Shown here piece by piece: positions 1 to 11,904 of a stretch of 64,000 nucleotides of DNA (position 1 is its first letter; every line of letters starts with the position of its first letter). Position numbers and translations under genes: made by a program. This DNA comes from Xiphydria camelus (taxonomy: Eukaryota; Arthropoda; Insecta; Hymenoptera; Xiphydriidae). Location: assembly GCA_963678675.1 (NCBI GenBank), contig OY783196.1, positions 29,056,827 through 29,120,826 of the forward strand, written 5' to 3'. Below the pieces are notes generated by a model that saw only the letters and a program-made list of their open reading frames with translations, ran no database searches and had not been told where the DNA came from.

Positions 1-1528
1 ATGCCGGGTCGCCTCACCGTCACATCCTGAATCGGTTCTGCAATCGAGAGAAAACGATCGATTAATCGACTCCGAGGAAATATTCGAAAATACAAATACA
101 CGATCGAGGAAAAACGATAATCAGCGGAAGAAGAAACAAATGGGATGCAGCACGCGTCGCTTCCAAACGCACATTGCGCTGCCAATAAATCGCGAGGAAA
201 TGCGGGTCGATCAACGCGAACTACGTTAAAAAACAGCACGAATGCGTATACGGAACCGTCGAAACTCCGAAATGTCTTGTCCTTGAAATACGGTCGTACA
301 ATTGCGCTAGATAATTCGTATCGCGCCTTAACCGGGGCAAGTGACGGTTACATCACAACGAACGGCCGAGAGCGCGCTAATCTTGGTATCGGCATAGAAA
401 TTTCCACGATCGCGACTATCGCTACACAGCCGAGCGAGGATTAAGAAATGTCGGCTTATCGCGAAAAAGCGTGGCGAGGTCGACGCGGATTGGAGAAAGG
501 GTTAACGCGCGATATAACGCCGAATCGCGCGAGAGGACTTTCACCGCACGCGCGTGCAATACACCCGCGAAGAGTTGAAGTTTTCTTACCAATAACGCAC
601 ATCCCGACGACGTTCCACCGTAAATCCGCAATTTCGACGACGAACGAGCGCGCGATCGCTTCCCGTATCGATGGAACCACCGGTAGATCACCCCGTGCCG
701 CGACGTCACAGGGATGTAGCGCAGCAGCGAGGATCCCAAACCGCACGTCCGAACGCTACGGGAGCCCGCGATGAACTACTGGCCCGTTACCGGTCGCCGT
801 TGACCTTTATATTTAGATCGGCGTTGTCTTTGGCCGGTCGATCCGACGAACCGGACGACGGGCAGCCCCCGTCAGACCCGCTACGTTCTTCCCCCCGATA
901 AATACGTCGGGCGACGTAGGAGGGGGACGGTATAGGTATAAGTGACGACGCCCCGCCTGACGTAAGTGCGCCCGTGTCAGCGCAAAGCGATCCGGTCGGC
1001 TTTGGAAAGGGATTCGAACGCGGGAAAATTCTCGAATTTGGAAAGCTTCGTATAAGCGCGGGGAACGCCGAATAAATATGAGGCAGAGAGGCTCGTTGCG
1101 CGCGACTAAGGTGGCTGGTGGTTGCGAAGAGGGGGGAGGAAGCATCGGTATCGCCCTGATAGCGATCGAAGAGGCTTTATCCAACGCATCGACTGATCGG
1201 CGGACGCAGTGACATCTGAATTCGCGTGGGAGATACGGGGAGATAGAACCGTACTCGTACGGATGATAATCGAATTTCAGACCTAGCGAACAAAGTTTTT
1301 TTTTTCTTTTGCAATGAGGCCTTTTCCGTGACGTCTTACAATTTAGCCTGTCTTGCTGTAAAGATCGGTTGAATACGAGCTGCTGATATATTTAGATATC
1401 AGAATAACAGAACGGATTCTCTGTTTCACTCGCGTGATAACGTCGGCCGATCTCGCATGAAGGGGCTGCGCTACGTTATCGTTTCAAGGGAATTTAAGGG
1501 ACCCGTTCTCAGTGTACGGGAACTTGCA
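1..1528. other. Gene-less left edge
   Basis: No open frame here resembles a protein I recognise. Several overlapping frames of 60-120 codons occur on both strands between 145 and 1184, but they overlap one another, are rich in Arg/Ser as expected from CpG-rich random sequence, and lack a splice context. The sequence is CpG-rich up to about 1200 and becomes AT-rich afterwards. It may be intron or regulatory DNA of a gene outside the window. Confidence 0.5.
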
Positions 1529-1722
1529 CACTGAGAAAAAAAAAGATTAAAATTTATTCTGTTAGAAGGATAATCTGAGTACGAAAGGTAAAACAGATCA
1601 AAAATTATCCTTCCAGAGGGTATAAAATTTAACCTTCCTTAGAATAATTTTCGATCCACTTTACCTTTCGTACTCAGATTATCCTTCTAACAGAATAATT
1701 TTTTATCTTTTTTTTCTCGGTG
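1529..1722. mobile_element. Tc1/mariner-like MITE, copy A
   Basis: This is a 194-bp non-coding element with terminal inverted repeats of roughly 65-70 bp. It starts CACTGAGAAAAAAAAAGAT and ends with the inverse (CTCGGTG). The inner arm contains GAGTACGAAAGGTAAA and its reverse complement. A second copy at 9268 is nearly identical and is flanked by TA on both sides, which points to a Tc1/mariner-type target site. Here the flanking TA has decayed (CA/TG). There is no transposase, so it would depend on an element elsewhere. Confidence 0.8.
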
Positions 1723-3375
1723 TGAAATATCGTCACACGAATCGACGTTATTTCCGTGAATACCTAATACTGACGTCGCTTAGAAAATTAGCTGGAGGAC
1801 GTGGGTTTTAGTGAGAACCGAAGAAAGCAGTCGCGAGTTCTGGATAAAGCATCGGAAACGCTGATTTTGTGGAAATTTGCATTTCACTGTCGAACGAGCG
1901 CGTCGTAAGAATGTCGACGCGCGGGAAACATCGCCTCTTGGCAAAATTCTCTTTCCTCGCGTTCCGAGTTACGTACGCGCGTTTTCACGTAATTTCCACG
2001 GCCGGATGTTTCGCGCGAGGATTGCATTGCGGTGTGGGAGTACATGTACTCCGCGTCTCTTGACGCACGGGAAAGTGTTTTTCGGATCTCTGTGCCATCC
2101 CTGCGTCAATTTAAATAGAGGCCATCGGGAGCAAAGTTTATCAACACGCTTTCTCAGGTTGTACAGGGTTTGAACTCGAGTTTATAAATAGAGGTCCCCT
2201 ATGCAAACACGTTTACCGCGTGGCTAAAAATAGTGTATTTACGCGAGATAAATCGACATAAGCAGTTAGGTAATTAATGAGCTAATATCGACATTGTTTG
2301 CGTCACGTGGCACGCTCTGATGTAGGTATCAGCGTGACAGGGCGAGCGGAGCGCCTGATATGCGCGGCTAGTACATAAACAGAGTCCTGTTGGAAGTAAA
2401 CTCGACGACTAGAATCGTTCAAGTAGAAAGTTCTATAAATAAAATTAAGAGCATCTATCGATCCGGCGAAATAAAAAAAGAAGTGTCGAATACCGAATAC
2501 AATTTTCTGGAGCAGCGAAACGAAGTATGACGACACCGGCGGAGCTAAACGCACCTCACCAATCCTGCTTTTGCATCGCCAGCGGTACTGCGACTCGCGA
2601 AAAGTGCAGTCGCGTGTAAATGCACATGACAGCACGACGCACGAATACAATACCGATATGCGACGCGTAATTCGACTACGGTTTAAGGAAGGAAGCATGT
2701 CCGGTCATTCGATACTAGCAACAATATAATCGTTTCATTTCCTCGTCTACATAAAACTGTCATTAATTGTAGATTAAAGAAAAGAAAACAGTCGATTCCG
2801 CCTCAAAGCAACGAGTATAACGAATATTTTCGAAACGATCGAAAACAAGATCGTTACATCGATGACGCTGGCGTATAATTTACTTCACCCGATGCGGGGA
2901 ATTATTTACGCACGTGGGGTAATTTATGTGGAAACGAAACTTCCGGTTGTCGTTAGTGTAACGAGGATCATACGGTACGATTGACAGTGTCGAGGTCATA
3001 CCGGCAATTTCGTTTATCCGAGTTGAATCATCGCCAGGGCGCCGTGTATAATAGGTGCAATTAAATTCGTTACGAGGTTATTTAACGCAAATCCACGGTG
3101 CTTGCCTTTGCGTTACGCGACTGTAGCGAACGAGTGCGATCGAATTATGCGCGTTCCGGAAAAGCGATTATTCGTAGCGAGTGTTACTTTGAAAAAGAAA
3201 TTGATCGAACCGATAAAATCGACCCGCCGCGGACGAGGAATCGAATTGTTCAGTCGGTTCGATTATCCGTGTCGCGTCGATCAGATTTATTCGGGGAAGG
3301 CGACCTTTCCGGAATTGTCGATTAAAGTTCCGTTAGAACTTATTGTATTTTATGTATTAGCGTAAACCGTTCTAT

Positions 3376-3455
3376 GCGGGATTACGAGTCAGGATTACGT
3401 GCAAGGGTAATAAAGGATTATAAGCCAGGATTACACGCCAGAATTACGGATTAAA
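3376..3455. repeat. Degenerate GGATTAC-type tandem repeat
   Basis: About five imperfect units, each containing (G)GATTA(C/T) followed by a short GCCA- or GTCA-like spacer, follow one another with a spacing of 13-23 bases. The array is short and non-coding. Confidence 0.45.
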
Positions 3456-4670
3456 TGTACGGTCGATCAATCGACACTTGCATCAAAGGAATTTGTCGAC
3501 GAAGCGATAAGCGAACGATCGCGAGAAAGCGGCAGTCGCCAAGGTTCGCTAATTTTAGCTACGTTCACACAATTGCAATAACAACCTTAATCAGTTCCTT
3601 CGACTTTCAAACGAACCTATCACGTGCACACGCCACGCAGGCAAATAAATTTGAGAGGCGACGACGACTCTCGACATTCGGAACTTCGATTTGTTCAATT
3701 CACTGAAGTACCGGAGTCGCGCGACGATGCGATTTATCGTTTAACAATGTATTAGTCATTAATCATGGGTGATGTGCTTATCAGCGATTAAGATATCCGA
3801 TGAAATTTAGATTGGATCGAACGGGCGCTAAGATTATGAGTGGTGTTTACTCGGAAAGCTATTTTTTTAACGAAGTATGATTATCAGCACGTACGCGTTT
3901 CTGTTCTGCAATTGAAAACAATTTTTTCAAACGTCATTTTATCAGGGTTATCTATTCCTTCAATTTACGAATCACTGTTGTGCGCTCGACGAAATACCCG
4001 CGCGACCTCGTTTTGATTGACTGTGATTAAAAGTCGATTTAACCGTATCTTGGTCAGGAATATTTCTTCTCTCCTGATCACGCATTCGGACAATTTTGCA
4101 AATGTGCGTGATCAAAATAGGGAGTGTAGCCTGTATTTTTTAATTATCGCGTACAGGCACAAGTCGGCGCATCTGGGCGTTTCGAAATTAGAGCAAACAC
4201 CCGGTGATCAGACGTCGTGATAATGGTCCGATATCACTAATAACTTCATTCGACGGAGTGAGCCAGAAATAATACCCCCTCCTCTCCCTATGTCACGTAT
4301 AGCAGGTCATCGATCGATTTTTATAAATGCTTCGATGCGTACACCGCGGCACGGCGGGTTGCCTGTTCGCAGGGGCGGCCGAGCACCAAAGTCGAACGCG
4401 TAACGAGGTTGAGCCAACGAGAAATTAGGTATCTTTTTTATCCAAACAGATAATTTTGTTTCTCGGAGAGAAGATATATGCTCGGGACAAAGAAAGTAGC
4501 TTCCTGTGTTTGAAGGAATCATTTTTTCGATGTCGAGAGACCGAATAATTCTTTCCAAACGTAAATCAAAGCCTCTTGATGTCGTTGGGATCAATCGCAC
4601 GGTGACTCGGGAGACACGAGCTGGCACAACTACACGTGCGGATTCCGCGAACGGCGATGGTCAAAGTTTC

Positions 4671-4692
4671 TTTCTCTCTCTCTCTCTCTCTC
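4671..4692. repeat. (CT)n microsatellite
   Basis: A run of about ten CT dinucleotides, preceded by a T-rich stretch. It is simple-sequence DNA and creates Ser/Leu or Arg/Glu runs in overlapping spurious frames. Confidence 0.85.
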
Positions 4693-5902
4693 CTGCCGTA
4701 GCCGCATGTACGAAATACCGGTCTCGTGCGCGTCTATCGCACGCTCGTGCGCCAGACCGCGGTACGTTCGCTGTTATTATTATTACATCACACCAAGGAC
4801 TGTTGGAGATATCGATGCCGCATAGTTTTAAGCGCCCAGCTACGCGCCGATATAAGAGAGGCGACGCGACGCTCAGGAAACCCCTCGTTGTGTATCGGCT
4901 TACCGAGAAACACATAACGCTACCGCGAAGAACCTCAATGGAGCGAAGCGGTGCAATTCGGGGAAGTACGTTCGACCCGTCGGCTGTTTGCCACTGTGGA
5001 TGATATTCATTGATCGATGCTCCGGACTTCTTCATTGAGACGTGGCATTCGTGTGACGTCCAGAGTGACGCACCTCTGTGACTCGAGTGCGGTATAGTTC
5101 TTATTCGAGTCATCGTAACAAAATTTTGAGTTAAAATAGTGATTACGGATTGGTTTGTTATGGTGACGAAAAAAAAAAGAAAGAAAAGGAAATCTGCCAA
5201 ACATTTTTACTCCAACGGGGCAAACCAATTTTTATTACTTAATAAAAAATGCTGCTATAATAGCTGATTTTCGATATTATTGCTAAGACAAAATTAGTTT
5301 TATTCGTGCGCAGAAAAATTAATGAGTCGTTGGGAGAAGCGCGTGCGGTGAAGCATCCAGTTTTCACACGCTTCATCTCAGTACAGGTACCAACGACGAG
5401 TATAGTACGAAGGGGCGATAATCGAGCAGGGGCGTGGCAGTTTCTCAAACAAGGAAGAGGAAGCGAAGCTGTGTTGTAAATATTTAGAGTGCGCAGGTAG
5501 CGTTTCGGTTTGGAATTTCGGGATCGTCCCTGAAGCGAGTGCTTATCTAAAGCTGAAGAAGAGATGCGCAAAATGTGTCTATGTGTTTAACTACGAGCGA
5601 GGGTCGGAAAGGGACGAAATTCTAAAGCGACAGAAGGATGTACAAGAGGGGCGGAAATCCTCGAAAGTTCCTCGCCCACTCGCGTCCCTCTATATTCCGT
5701 CTTTGTAGACATTTCAAATCGAAGCGCATCCGGCACTCGCTGCCCATCGTTAATCTGAAATGCATTCGTTTATATACGCGGTATGAATTATCCAAGTATT
5801 TACCGTAATTGTGTGTGTCGACTTTAAGAAACGCGGAATTCGCAAGATACACGATTCCGACGAAGAAATCTCTTCGAATAAAACGATCATTCACCGTCCC
5901 AA

Positions 5903-6080
5903 GCGGAAAAGTTCTATATATTTTGAATATAATCCATATGTAATTTGTCACATAAGGACTGTACACAGATTTTTGAAGGTATAATCCATATATATTGTCA
6001 TTATATATATGGTTAATATAGAAATCATATATAATCCATATGTGACCAAAACCACATATGGATTATATACATAGAAAGTA
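5903..6080. repeat. AT-rich inverted-repeat element, copy A
   Basis: The segment begins GCGGAAAAGTTCTATATATT and contains several copies of ATAATCCATATG in both orientations, as well as GGTTAATATAGAAATCATAT. The same order of motifs occurs again at 58728-58972, about 53 kb away. That marks it as a dispersed non-coding element rather than chance AT-rich DNA. The right terminal repeat is degraded in this copy. No coding capacity is visible. A MITE or other hairpin-forming element is the likely class. Confidence 0.65.
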
Positions 6081-6648
6081 AATGGATTCGTTTCACTCGG
6101 AGCGCTCGAACGTCATAAATGCATCGCGACGCTAATTGAATGCAACTCGATACGTCGGTAATAGGCCACTAAATACCTCCAATGACGTCCGTTTATCAAA
6201 TGGAAGGTCGCGTCCTCGCGGTTACGCAAAGCGGTATAGTTTTACGAAGTTCCGTACAGTTTTCGCAACGAGTCGCCCACTGTCGACGAAGCTGTGTATA
6301 TAATAGCTACGGCGTTTATTTAGTAGCGGTGCATCGACCGCACAACGGTCGATACCACGCTTATTCATGCGTATCGATGACTTAATACATATATATGCAC
6401 GCGCCTCGGATAAAAAGGGTTATCGAACTGAATCGCGTCCGACTCGCGCGCGTGTCAGCATTTTTCTACTCGCTACAGACATTACCGAGTAGTCGTAAGT
6501 CAATTTCTCGTTGGATCGCTTTCAAGATCAGCTGCTCCAGTAACGGCAAAATTCAATCGATATCCTGCGCGAAGATTCGACCCCCGACCTTCCCTTTTAT
6601 CACTGGCGCCACGTGAAACGAGACTCTTCCACAACGCAATACGGGCTG
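6081..6648. other. Gene-less stretch
   Basis: Only short open frames without recognisable content (6182-6616, plus). No splice-site-bounded coding segment is evident and no repeat was noticed. Confidence 0.5.
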
Positions 6649-6772
6649 ATACGCTTTGGAGTAACTAAATAGATTTCGGGGTGGCCCTCCGTTAGGCGCG
6701 GCACTAGACTCCAGTTGCGCCTAACGGAAGGCAACCACGATACCTATTCACCGCGATGTGTAAAGCGCGTGT
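6649..6772. repeat. Short inverted-repeat element, copy A
   Basis: The core is a palindrome pairing CTCCGTTAGGCGC with GCGCCTAACGGAAG. More distant matches pair TACGCTTTGGAGT with ACATCGC..GTAAAGCG-like sequence on the right. The right half, from CCTAACGGAAGGCAACCACG to TAAAGCG, recurs at 27626-27759 with the same arrangement. Two copies with the same fold suggest a MITE-like family. Confidence 0.6.
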
Positions 6773-9267
6773 CGCCTAGTACGTCGAGATTAGCGAGAAT
6801 CAGTCATTCGCTCGCGATACACTGGTCTCGATAGAGAAGAAATGAAAAAAGGGGGAGAGAAAGGCGTATCCAGATTGCCGACACAAGGACGACCACGCCC
6901 GCGGCTCATTGGGCTCTAATTATAAGCGACTTTATAATTTACGACGCATTGTGCGTCAGTACTCGATCTCAACCAAGCCGTGATATCAGAACGGTGAAGC
7001 TACTGTATACAAACGCGTACAGCCTTCGTTTTAATAAGTATGCGCATCGCTCCGCCCTTACGATAGGATTAATTGCGCGCTGTACGTCCGTCAGCAATGG
7101 ACAACGACAACTGATTATCAATTGCAGGCTCGTTAGCAACCGCCAATGGTATCATCGCACAATAACAAGCCAAGTCCCAGTTAGACCGCGCGAGAGGCAC
7201 GTCGAGGAATTATCGCGTTATGTCGCGCATGAGACCGAGCCGTCTCGCTGGTACATAGTCAGGAGGTAGAGTCCAACACGATTGTGGCATAGCTGACTAC
7301 ATAAAATCCCCTCTCCTCTGACAAGTCTACACAGAAACGTGAACGTGCGTCGCAGGCTTGTTTACAAAGAAACAGGTCCCCCGACCGTCGATCGCGTTGC
7401 GTGTACACACGCAGCCACGCGCACGTTCGCGCGACTACCGTGTGCGAGACGACGCGTTGTAAGCGAGCGATGTGACGCTACGGCGAAAGCTTCGAATAGA
7501 CCGGCACGGCGGAAAGAGGGAAGCAAACTGCGATAAGCGAGCTGCAAATGCGGCCCTGGTTGCCAGGCTGACAACTCCAGGCTGCTCGCGCACAGCTGGA
7601 GCTCTCCTCTCTTCCTCCGATTCTCATCCTTGTCATGTATCGAGCTCCGCTGTGGTACCATCTTTTTCTTTTCGTTCGTAATGCGTCGAACGTCCACGTT
7701 TACTACTTCCGACCGGTTCCTTCAAGGTCCCTCGGGACCCGTGCGAAACAGGACACGGGCTTTCTACCTGCTACCCCTCCTACCCTGTTTCTAGCGAAGA
7801 TGCTCGCCCAAGGTCCAGTGAAGGATGCTTTTCGCAGGCACGCAACGACAGCGGAGTCTCGCTAATCATCTCTTCGGCAATTGCTCTCAGCTGGTAATTG
7901 ATAGGCGGTAGTTCGTAATGTCGAGAGGACCTTTGTTTCTACATGCGTCAGTTCCCGCGTACGATTGACTCGTAGGGAGGGACACACGATGAGAAAAAGT
8001 GGAAGCACGACCACCTCGTGTTTGCCCTGTATGCGAATGCACGCGTAAAAGTTGACGGCGTTGCGAAATATTAAGTCTTGCGGGATGACACCAAAAGAGG
8101 CTCTACTGTACGTGACTCAAGTGATTCACGAATCAATGCTATTCGGGGCTCGTCTATATATAAGCCGTTCGGATAAGCCGCGAGGCAATATTGATATTGT
8201 CAAGGCGTGATATATGTGTTTTGCGATTTTCAGCGCACGCATTCGTATTGATACGCGCTATCTGGTGCACTGTAATGACGTAAAACTCTATAGACGACAC
8301 CGCGATACGGGCTGACGAATTTTTTTCGATATTACTTCGAACGCATAACACTGCTATTACTGATGACGGTAGTGCCACAGGAATAACTCTTCGACTCGTC
8401 GATTGCTGCACAGTCTTGCGATAATAACGCGTTGTAAGGATCTATCGGTGGGAGGCTTTGAATTATGGACGACCCGGCAGACCCTGAACTATAATACTAT
8501 CATATTTATAATTATTCAACAGACCATCAACGACGTCATACAGATTTTGGGTCAAGTTAGGTTCGGCTGGGTCAAAGGTTATGGCGGTTTGAAATCAATA
8601 AAACGATTCGGAGCTTTATGGATCAAGAGTGTCAATGTAGATAATAATGTATATTTGCCGCAGCAGTGACTCAATTAATACGTGGAACTGCTCGTTCCCC
8701 TTTAATTATCCTAAACTGTCGTTATTATATTCGTACACCTGTTATACGGGACGAAATTGCACGCGATGCTCCTCGAAGGACTTGGGGCTCTATACGTGGC
8801 TCGACTGACCTTTGTAATCTCGGTCATTACGTGGTGACACGTTTCGTGACGAAGTAGGTAGATAATGCAATCGGGTATTTAAACGGCGACGACTCCTACG
8901 GCTTGTATTGTGGCGTTTGAATTTTTAGCCCGAATCGAAATACGGTCTTGGACCAATTTTCGTGAAAAATGAGCAATGCTATCGATCAAATTAGCGCGTC
9001 GTTGTTATTGTAATTTCTGGGCACCGTACAAGAAGTACCGTTGTCGAGACTTCTATATATAACTTAATCAAATATTCCCACAGCTTTCGCAAGCATCGCG
9101 GCGCGCGATAACAACGATATCGTCATTTAATCGGCGCGTTTGACGTTGCCGAAGTATTACATAAATGTTCATCGAAAGTTCATCGCCGAGTCGACTAAAG
9201 CCTGTTATACGTTCAAACGCGACTCTTTGTCAGTGGCGAAAGAAGAATGGGTGAATTTTGATCGTTA
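6773..9267. other. Gene-less stretch
   Basis: Frames of up to 111 codons are present (7339-7865 on both strands, 8154-8857) but none resembles a known protein, and opposing frames overlap. Codon use follows local base composition. Promoter or non-coding RNA content cannot be judged from sequence alone. Confidence 0.5.
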
Positions 9268-9462
9268 CACTGAGAAAAAAAAAGATTAAAATTTATTCTG
9301 TTTTAGATGGATAATCTGAGTACGAAAGGTAAAACAGATCAAAAATTATCCTTCCAGGGTATAAAATTTAACCTTCCTTAGGATACTATTCGATCCACTT
9401 TACCTTTCGTACTCAGATTATCCTTCCAACAGAATAATTTTTAATCTTTTTTTTTCTCAGTG
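9268..9462. mobile_element. Tc1/mariner-like MITE, copy B
   Basis: This 195-bp element is nearly identical to the one at 1529-1722. It has long terminal inverted repeats starting CACTGAG and ending CTCAGTG, and is flanked by TA at 9266-9267 and 9463-9464. The intact TA duplication fits insertion by a Tc1/mariner-type transposase supplied in trans. The right arm reads ACTTTACCTTTCGTACTCAG, the inverse of the left arm. It contains no open frame. Confidence 0.85.
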
Positions 9463-9922
9463 TATTCTTCTACCGACTTCGACTTAATTTAACCGTAGAG
9501 TAGGTTGCAGTAACGCGCCGTGTTTTCTCACAATCTCGCGCTTTATACAGCAGGCGACCGCACGTATCCGAAAGCGCCGATAAACGTTATAACTTCCGCT
9601 GTTTACGGAAGTCTTTTATATTCGTGCCAGCTCCTTCTCTGATTTCACTGCTACAGCGTTTTTTTTTTCATGGCAAAGATCCACGATGATTCGGTGCATT
9701 GTGAACAGCACTTAAAGCACACTGCGACAGGGCCGCGCGGAGCGCGACGGAAAATCGAATCAGAATTCGATCTCGTCGCACTGCGCTCCGCTTCGAAGAG
9801 AAATCAACGATATTGCTTTTCCACGAACATCTACGTTTCTTCTCCCGCGATTAACGACCGTCTATCGACAGTGACGACGACGGACCGATAAAGAACACGA
9901 TAACGAAAGATCGCTTAATTAC
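9463..9922. other. Gene-less stretch / possible intron
   Basis: No coding signal was found. If the candidate exon at 9923-10112 is real, this would be the start of its downstream intron on the minus strand. Confidence 0.4.
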
Positions 9923-10112
9923 CTTGACGCTTCTCCTCGGAGCTTGGAGCCATCGCTCTGGCCGACTTGTTGGCGATTCCACCCGACGGATTGGTGACCG
10001 CGTCGACGGCCTCGCGCAAAATCCCGGCTTGGAGCGCCAGTTTTCTCACGGCGAGGCAATAGCCGAACAGCGGACTGGCCAGCAAGTCCAGGCAGGCGGC
10101 TACCCAGGGCAT
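9923..10112 (-). CDS. Candidate coding exon, unrecognised
   Basis: On the minus strand an open frame runs from ATG at 10112 to a canonical donor (CAAG|GTAATT) at 9923/9922. It has 63 codons, most of them ending in G or C, unlike the surrounding DNA. The peptide begins MPWVAACLDLLASPLFGYCL, mildly hydrophobic, and goes on to a basic, alanine-rich segment. An in-frame stop lies seven codons before the ATG, so this is either an initial exon or an internal exon using a nearby acceptor. No continuation could be placed to the left. I do not recognise the protein. A longer frame on the opposite strand (9924-10373) is the competing reading. Confidence 0.3.
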
Positions 10113-10329
10113 AACAAGCCTTCCGGGTTACCGGCTGGCGACGCACAGCCGTGTCCGAGGTGCGACACCGGCGAGGGTAGAGTTTTCGGCAGCGGCGACG
10201 CGCACACGGCGGACGCGCGGGATCTTTCGCGTTGCGGCCCGGCAAGCGTTGAGCCCTCTACTTTAATTCGTTGGGAATGGATCTATCGGGTGACGCGGAA
10301 ATTCGTCGCAGGACGAAGTTTCGACGTCG

Positions 10330-10439
10330 CTAAAGTTCCTCGGAGAAGTGGTCGCTGCTCGTGTGTCGTATGATGGACAAGAGATCCTCCCTCATGCCAA
10401 TTTGCTTTATCCTCACCTCCGGAGCCAGTTTGCGGGCTT
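10330..10439 (-). CDS. Candidate terminal coding exon, unrecognised
   Basis: A minus-strand open frame ends at TAG (10330-10332). It encodes a charged, helical-looking tail whose last residues are SIIRHTSSDHFSEEL. The simplest exon starts after the acceptor ..GACCTAG at 10440. The same frame stays open upstream to about 10551, so the exon may begin further right. Codons are well formed and amino-acid composition is balanced, unlike the Arg/Ser-rich spurious frames nearby. The stop separates it from the candidate exon at 9923-10112, so the two may belong to different transcripts or different genes. No family assigned. Confidence 0.3.
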
Positions 10440-11778
10440 CTAGGTCAAACGATGAAATCGAACGCGGGCGCGTCCGTTCGTCGGGCAGAGAGGGGTTTCC
10501 CGCTATCGGTGGGTTTACATAGTCACCGGATCTCGCCCGGTGACGTTTTTTTCACGCGCGTCCGGCTCCTCTCGATGCCGCTCGTCGACGACGGGGCGAG
10601 CGCGTCGTCGGTGGCTGACCGGGTAGCGAGCCAGCCGAAGCGAACGCCTATTTTTACACCGCTTCTACGCTCGGTCTCGCACTGTCGCGTGTGCGCGCGA
10701 GAACGTTCTCTCTTTCTCTCTCTCTCTCGAGCCCTGGAGAGCGCGACGGAGAGAAACGCGGAGCCACGTCACGGGGAACTGAGTACTCTCCGAATGGTTC
10801 GCCTCGGTGCGACTTCTTCTTCTTCCTTTTGCTCCTTTCTCGGCACTTTTTGGCGCTTCCTGCCTTTGTTTACCTTCTCGACGCTGCGAGAAAGCGGCTT
10901 CGCGAAAATAACCCGACAATCGCTCGCGTCGGACTCAAACTCTGGACTGACCGACACCTCGCCCCGCGTCGCGTTTTAGTATCGACCGACACCGCGACTC
11001 TATCCCCGCCACCGCCGCACCAATCCGAGCCACGCACACGTTCCGTTCTACCAATCCATGGAAGGCTCGCGCCGGCACCCCTCGCGCCTCGGTAAAAAAA
11101 TACGGGAACATTCGGGGCCGAGCGACTGTTATATCGTCGGTTGTGCGCGCCGCGCAGTCGGCGCGGGTTCAGAGTTTATCCCAAACGAAGCGGTGGCGAA
11201 AAATGGAAACGCGCGGCGATCAAACGTTAAGGGGAAAGCTTCGGAAAAAACGAGATATGATCTTCGGACCGTATCACTGGCGATTGTGCGAATTGCCACG
11301 TTTGCCTCGACGCGACGAAGGGTTTGCGAGGCGAGATTAGCGTGACCCATATTTCGAAAGATGAAGTTCAATCGCGCACGCGTGCGATTACGCGGACGTC
11401 GTAGGAAATAAATCGATTGGCGTGTTATTTCGGAGCGAACGTATTTTTGGCTTTTCCTCGTATATGTAATTGAATTGAAAAAAATATATCTCGATGTTTA
11501 TCGAGATTGAGAGACATTCCTCGTCAAGTCAGCGTCTTCTGTTTTGCGTCGCTCTGGCACCGAGCCTGGAGCTTGCGTTGGTGCACGGCGACTTTATTTG
11601 GTTCGTTCTTTATGGAAGCGATGTGCTCTTTGGATTCGTGAAGCATGCACGTAAAGAACGGTGTTGATATCGTAGACGCGTATATTTAGACTTTCCTCGA
11701 GGGTTTTCCTCGTTCGCGTATTGTATGATAAAACTGTTTAGAAATAAAGAGCAACGTACGCGATGTGCGCCGAAGCCA
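10440..11778. other. CpG-rich gene-less stretch with CT microsatellite
   Basis: From about 10450 to 11350 the sequence is GC- and CpG-rich on both strands, with a CT run at 10706-10728. Frames up to 175 codons occur in overlapping registers but are low in complexity and resemble nothing known. The composition fits a promoter/5' region, possibly of the candidate minus-strand exons to the left, but no core promoter motif decides this. Confidence 0.35.
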
Positions 11779-11901
11779 ACAGCCGGAGCTAGCGGCCAGT
11801 AGGTACGGTCCGCTGTACGTCGGCCACCGATGCCGGAAAAAGTACGGCGGCGGACGTATGACGGACCGCACCTACTAACGCCCGCTGTAGCTCCAGCTGC
11901 G
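11779..11901. repeat. Imperfect inverted repeat
   Basis: Two arms of about 45-50 bases face each other. The left contains CCGGAGCT...CAGTAGGTACGGTCCG and the right contains CGGACCGCACCTACTA...AGCTCCAGCTG. The arms are imperfectly complementary and separated by a short central region. The element lies immediately left of a second, unrelated inverted repeat. Confidence 0.6.
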
Positions 11902-11904
11902 AAC

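Larger units (their letters stand above)
1723..5902. other. Gene-less stretch
   Basis: I see no supported gene. Open frames up to 179 codons (4661-5200, minus) lie over a CT microsatellite and low-complexity sequence and resemble nothing known. A degenerate short tandem repeat lies at 3376-3455 and a CT run at 4671-4692. The rest is unremarkable AT-rich DNA with CpG-rich patches. Confidence 0.5.

Noticed and set aside
4661..5200. 179-codon minus-strand frame
   Set aside because: Contains a poly-Phe stretch from an A-run and Arg-Glu repeats from the CT run; no conserved content.
9924..10373. 149-codon plus-strand frame opposite the candidate exons
   Set aside because: Gly/Arg-rich, crosses both minus-strand candidates and lacks a recognisable domain; the minus-strand reading has better codon structure and a donor.
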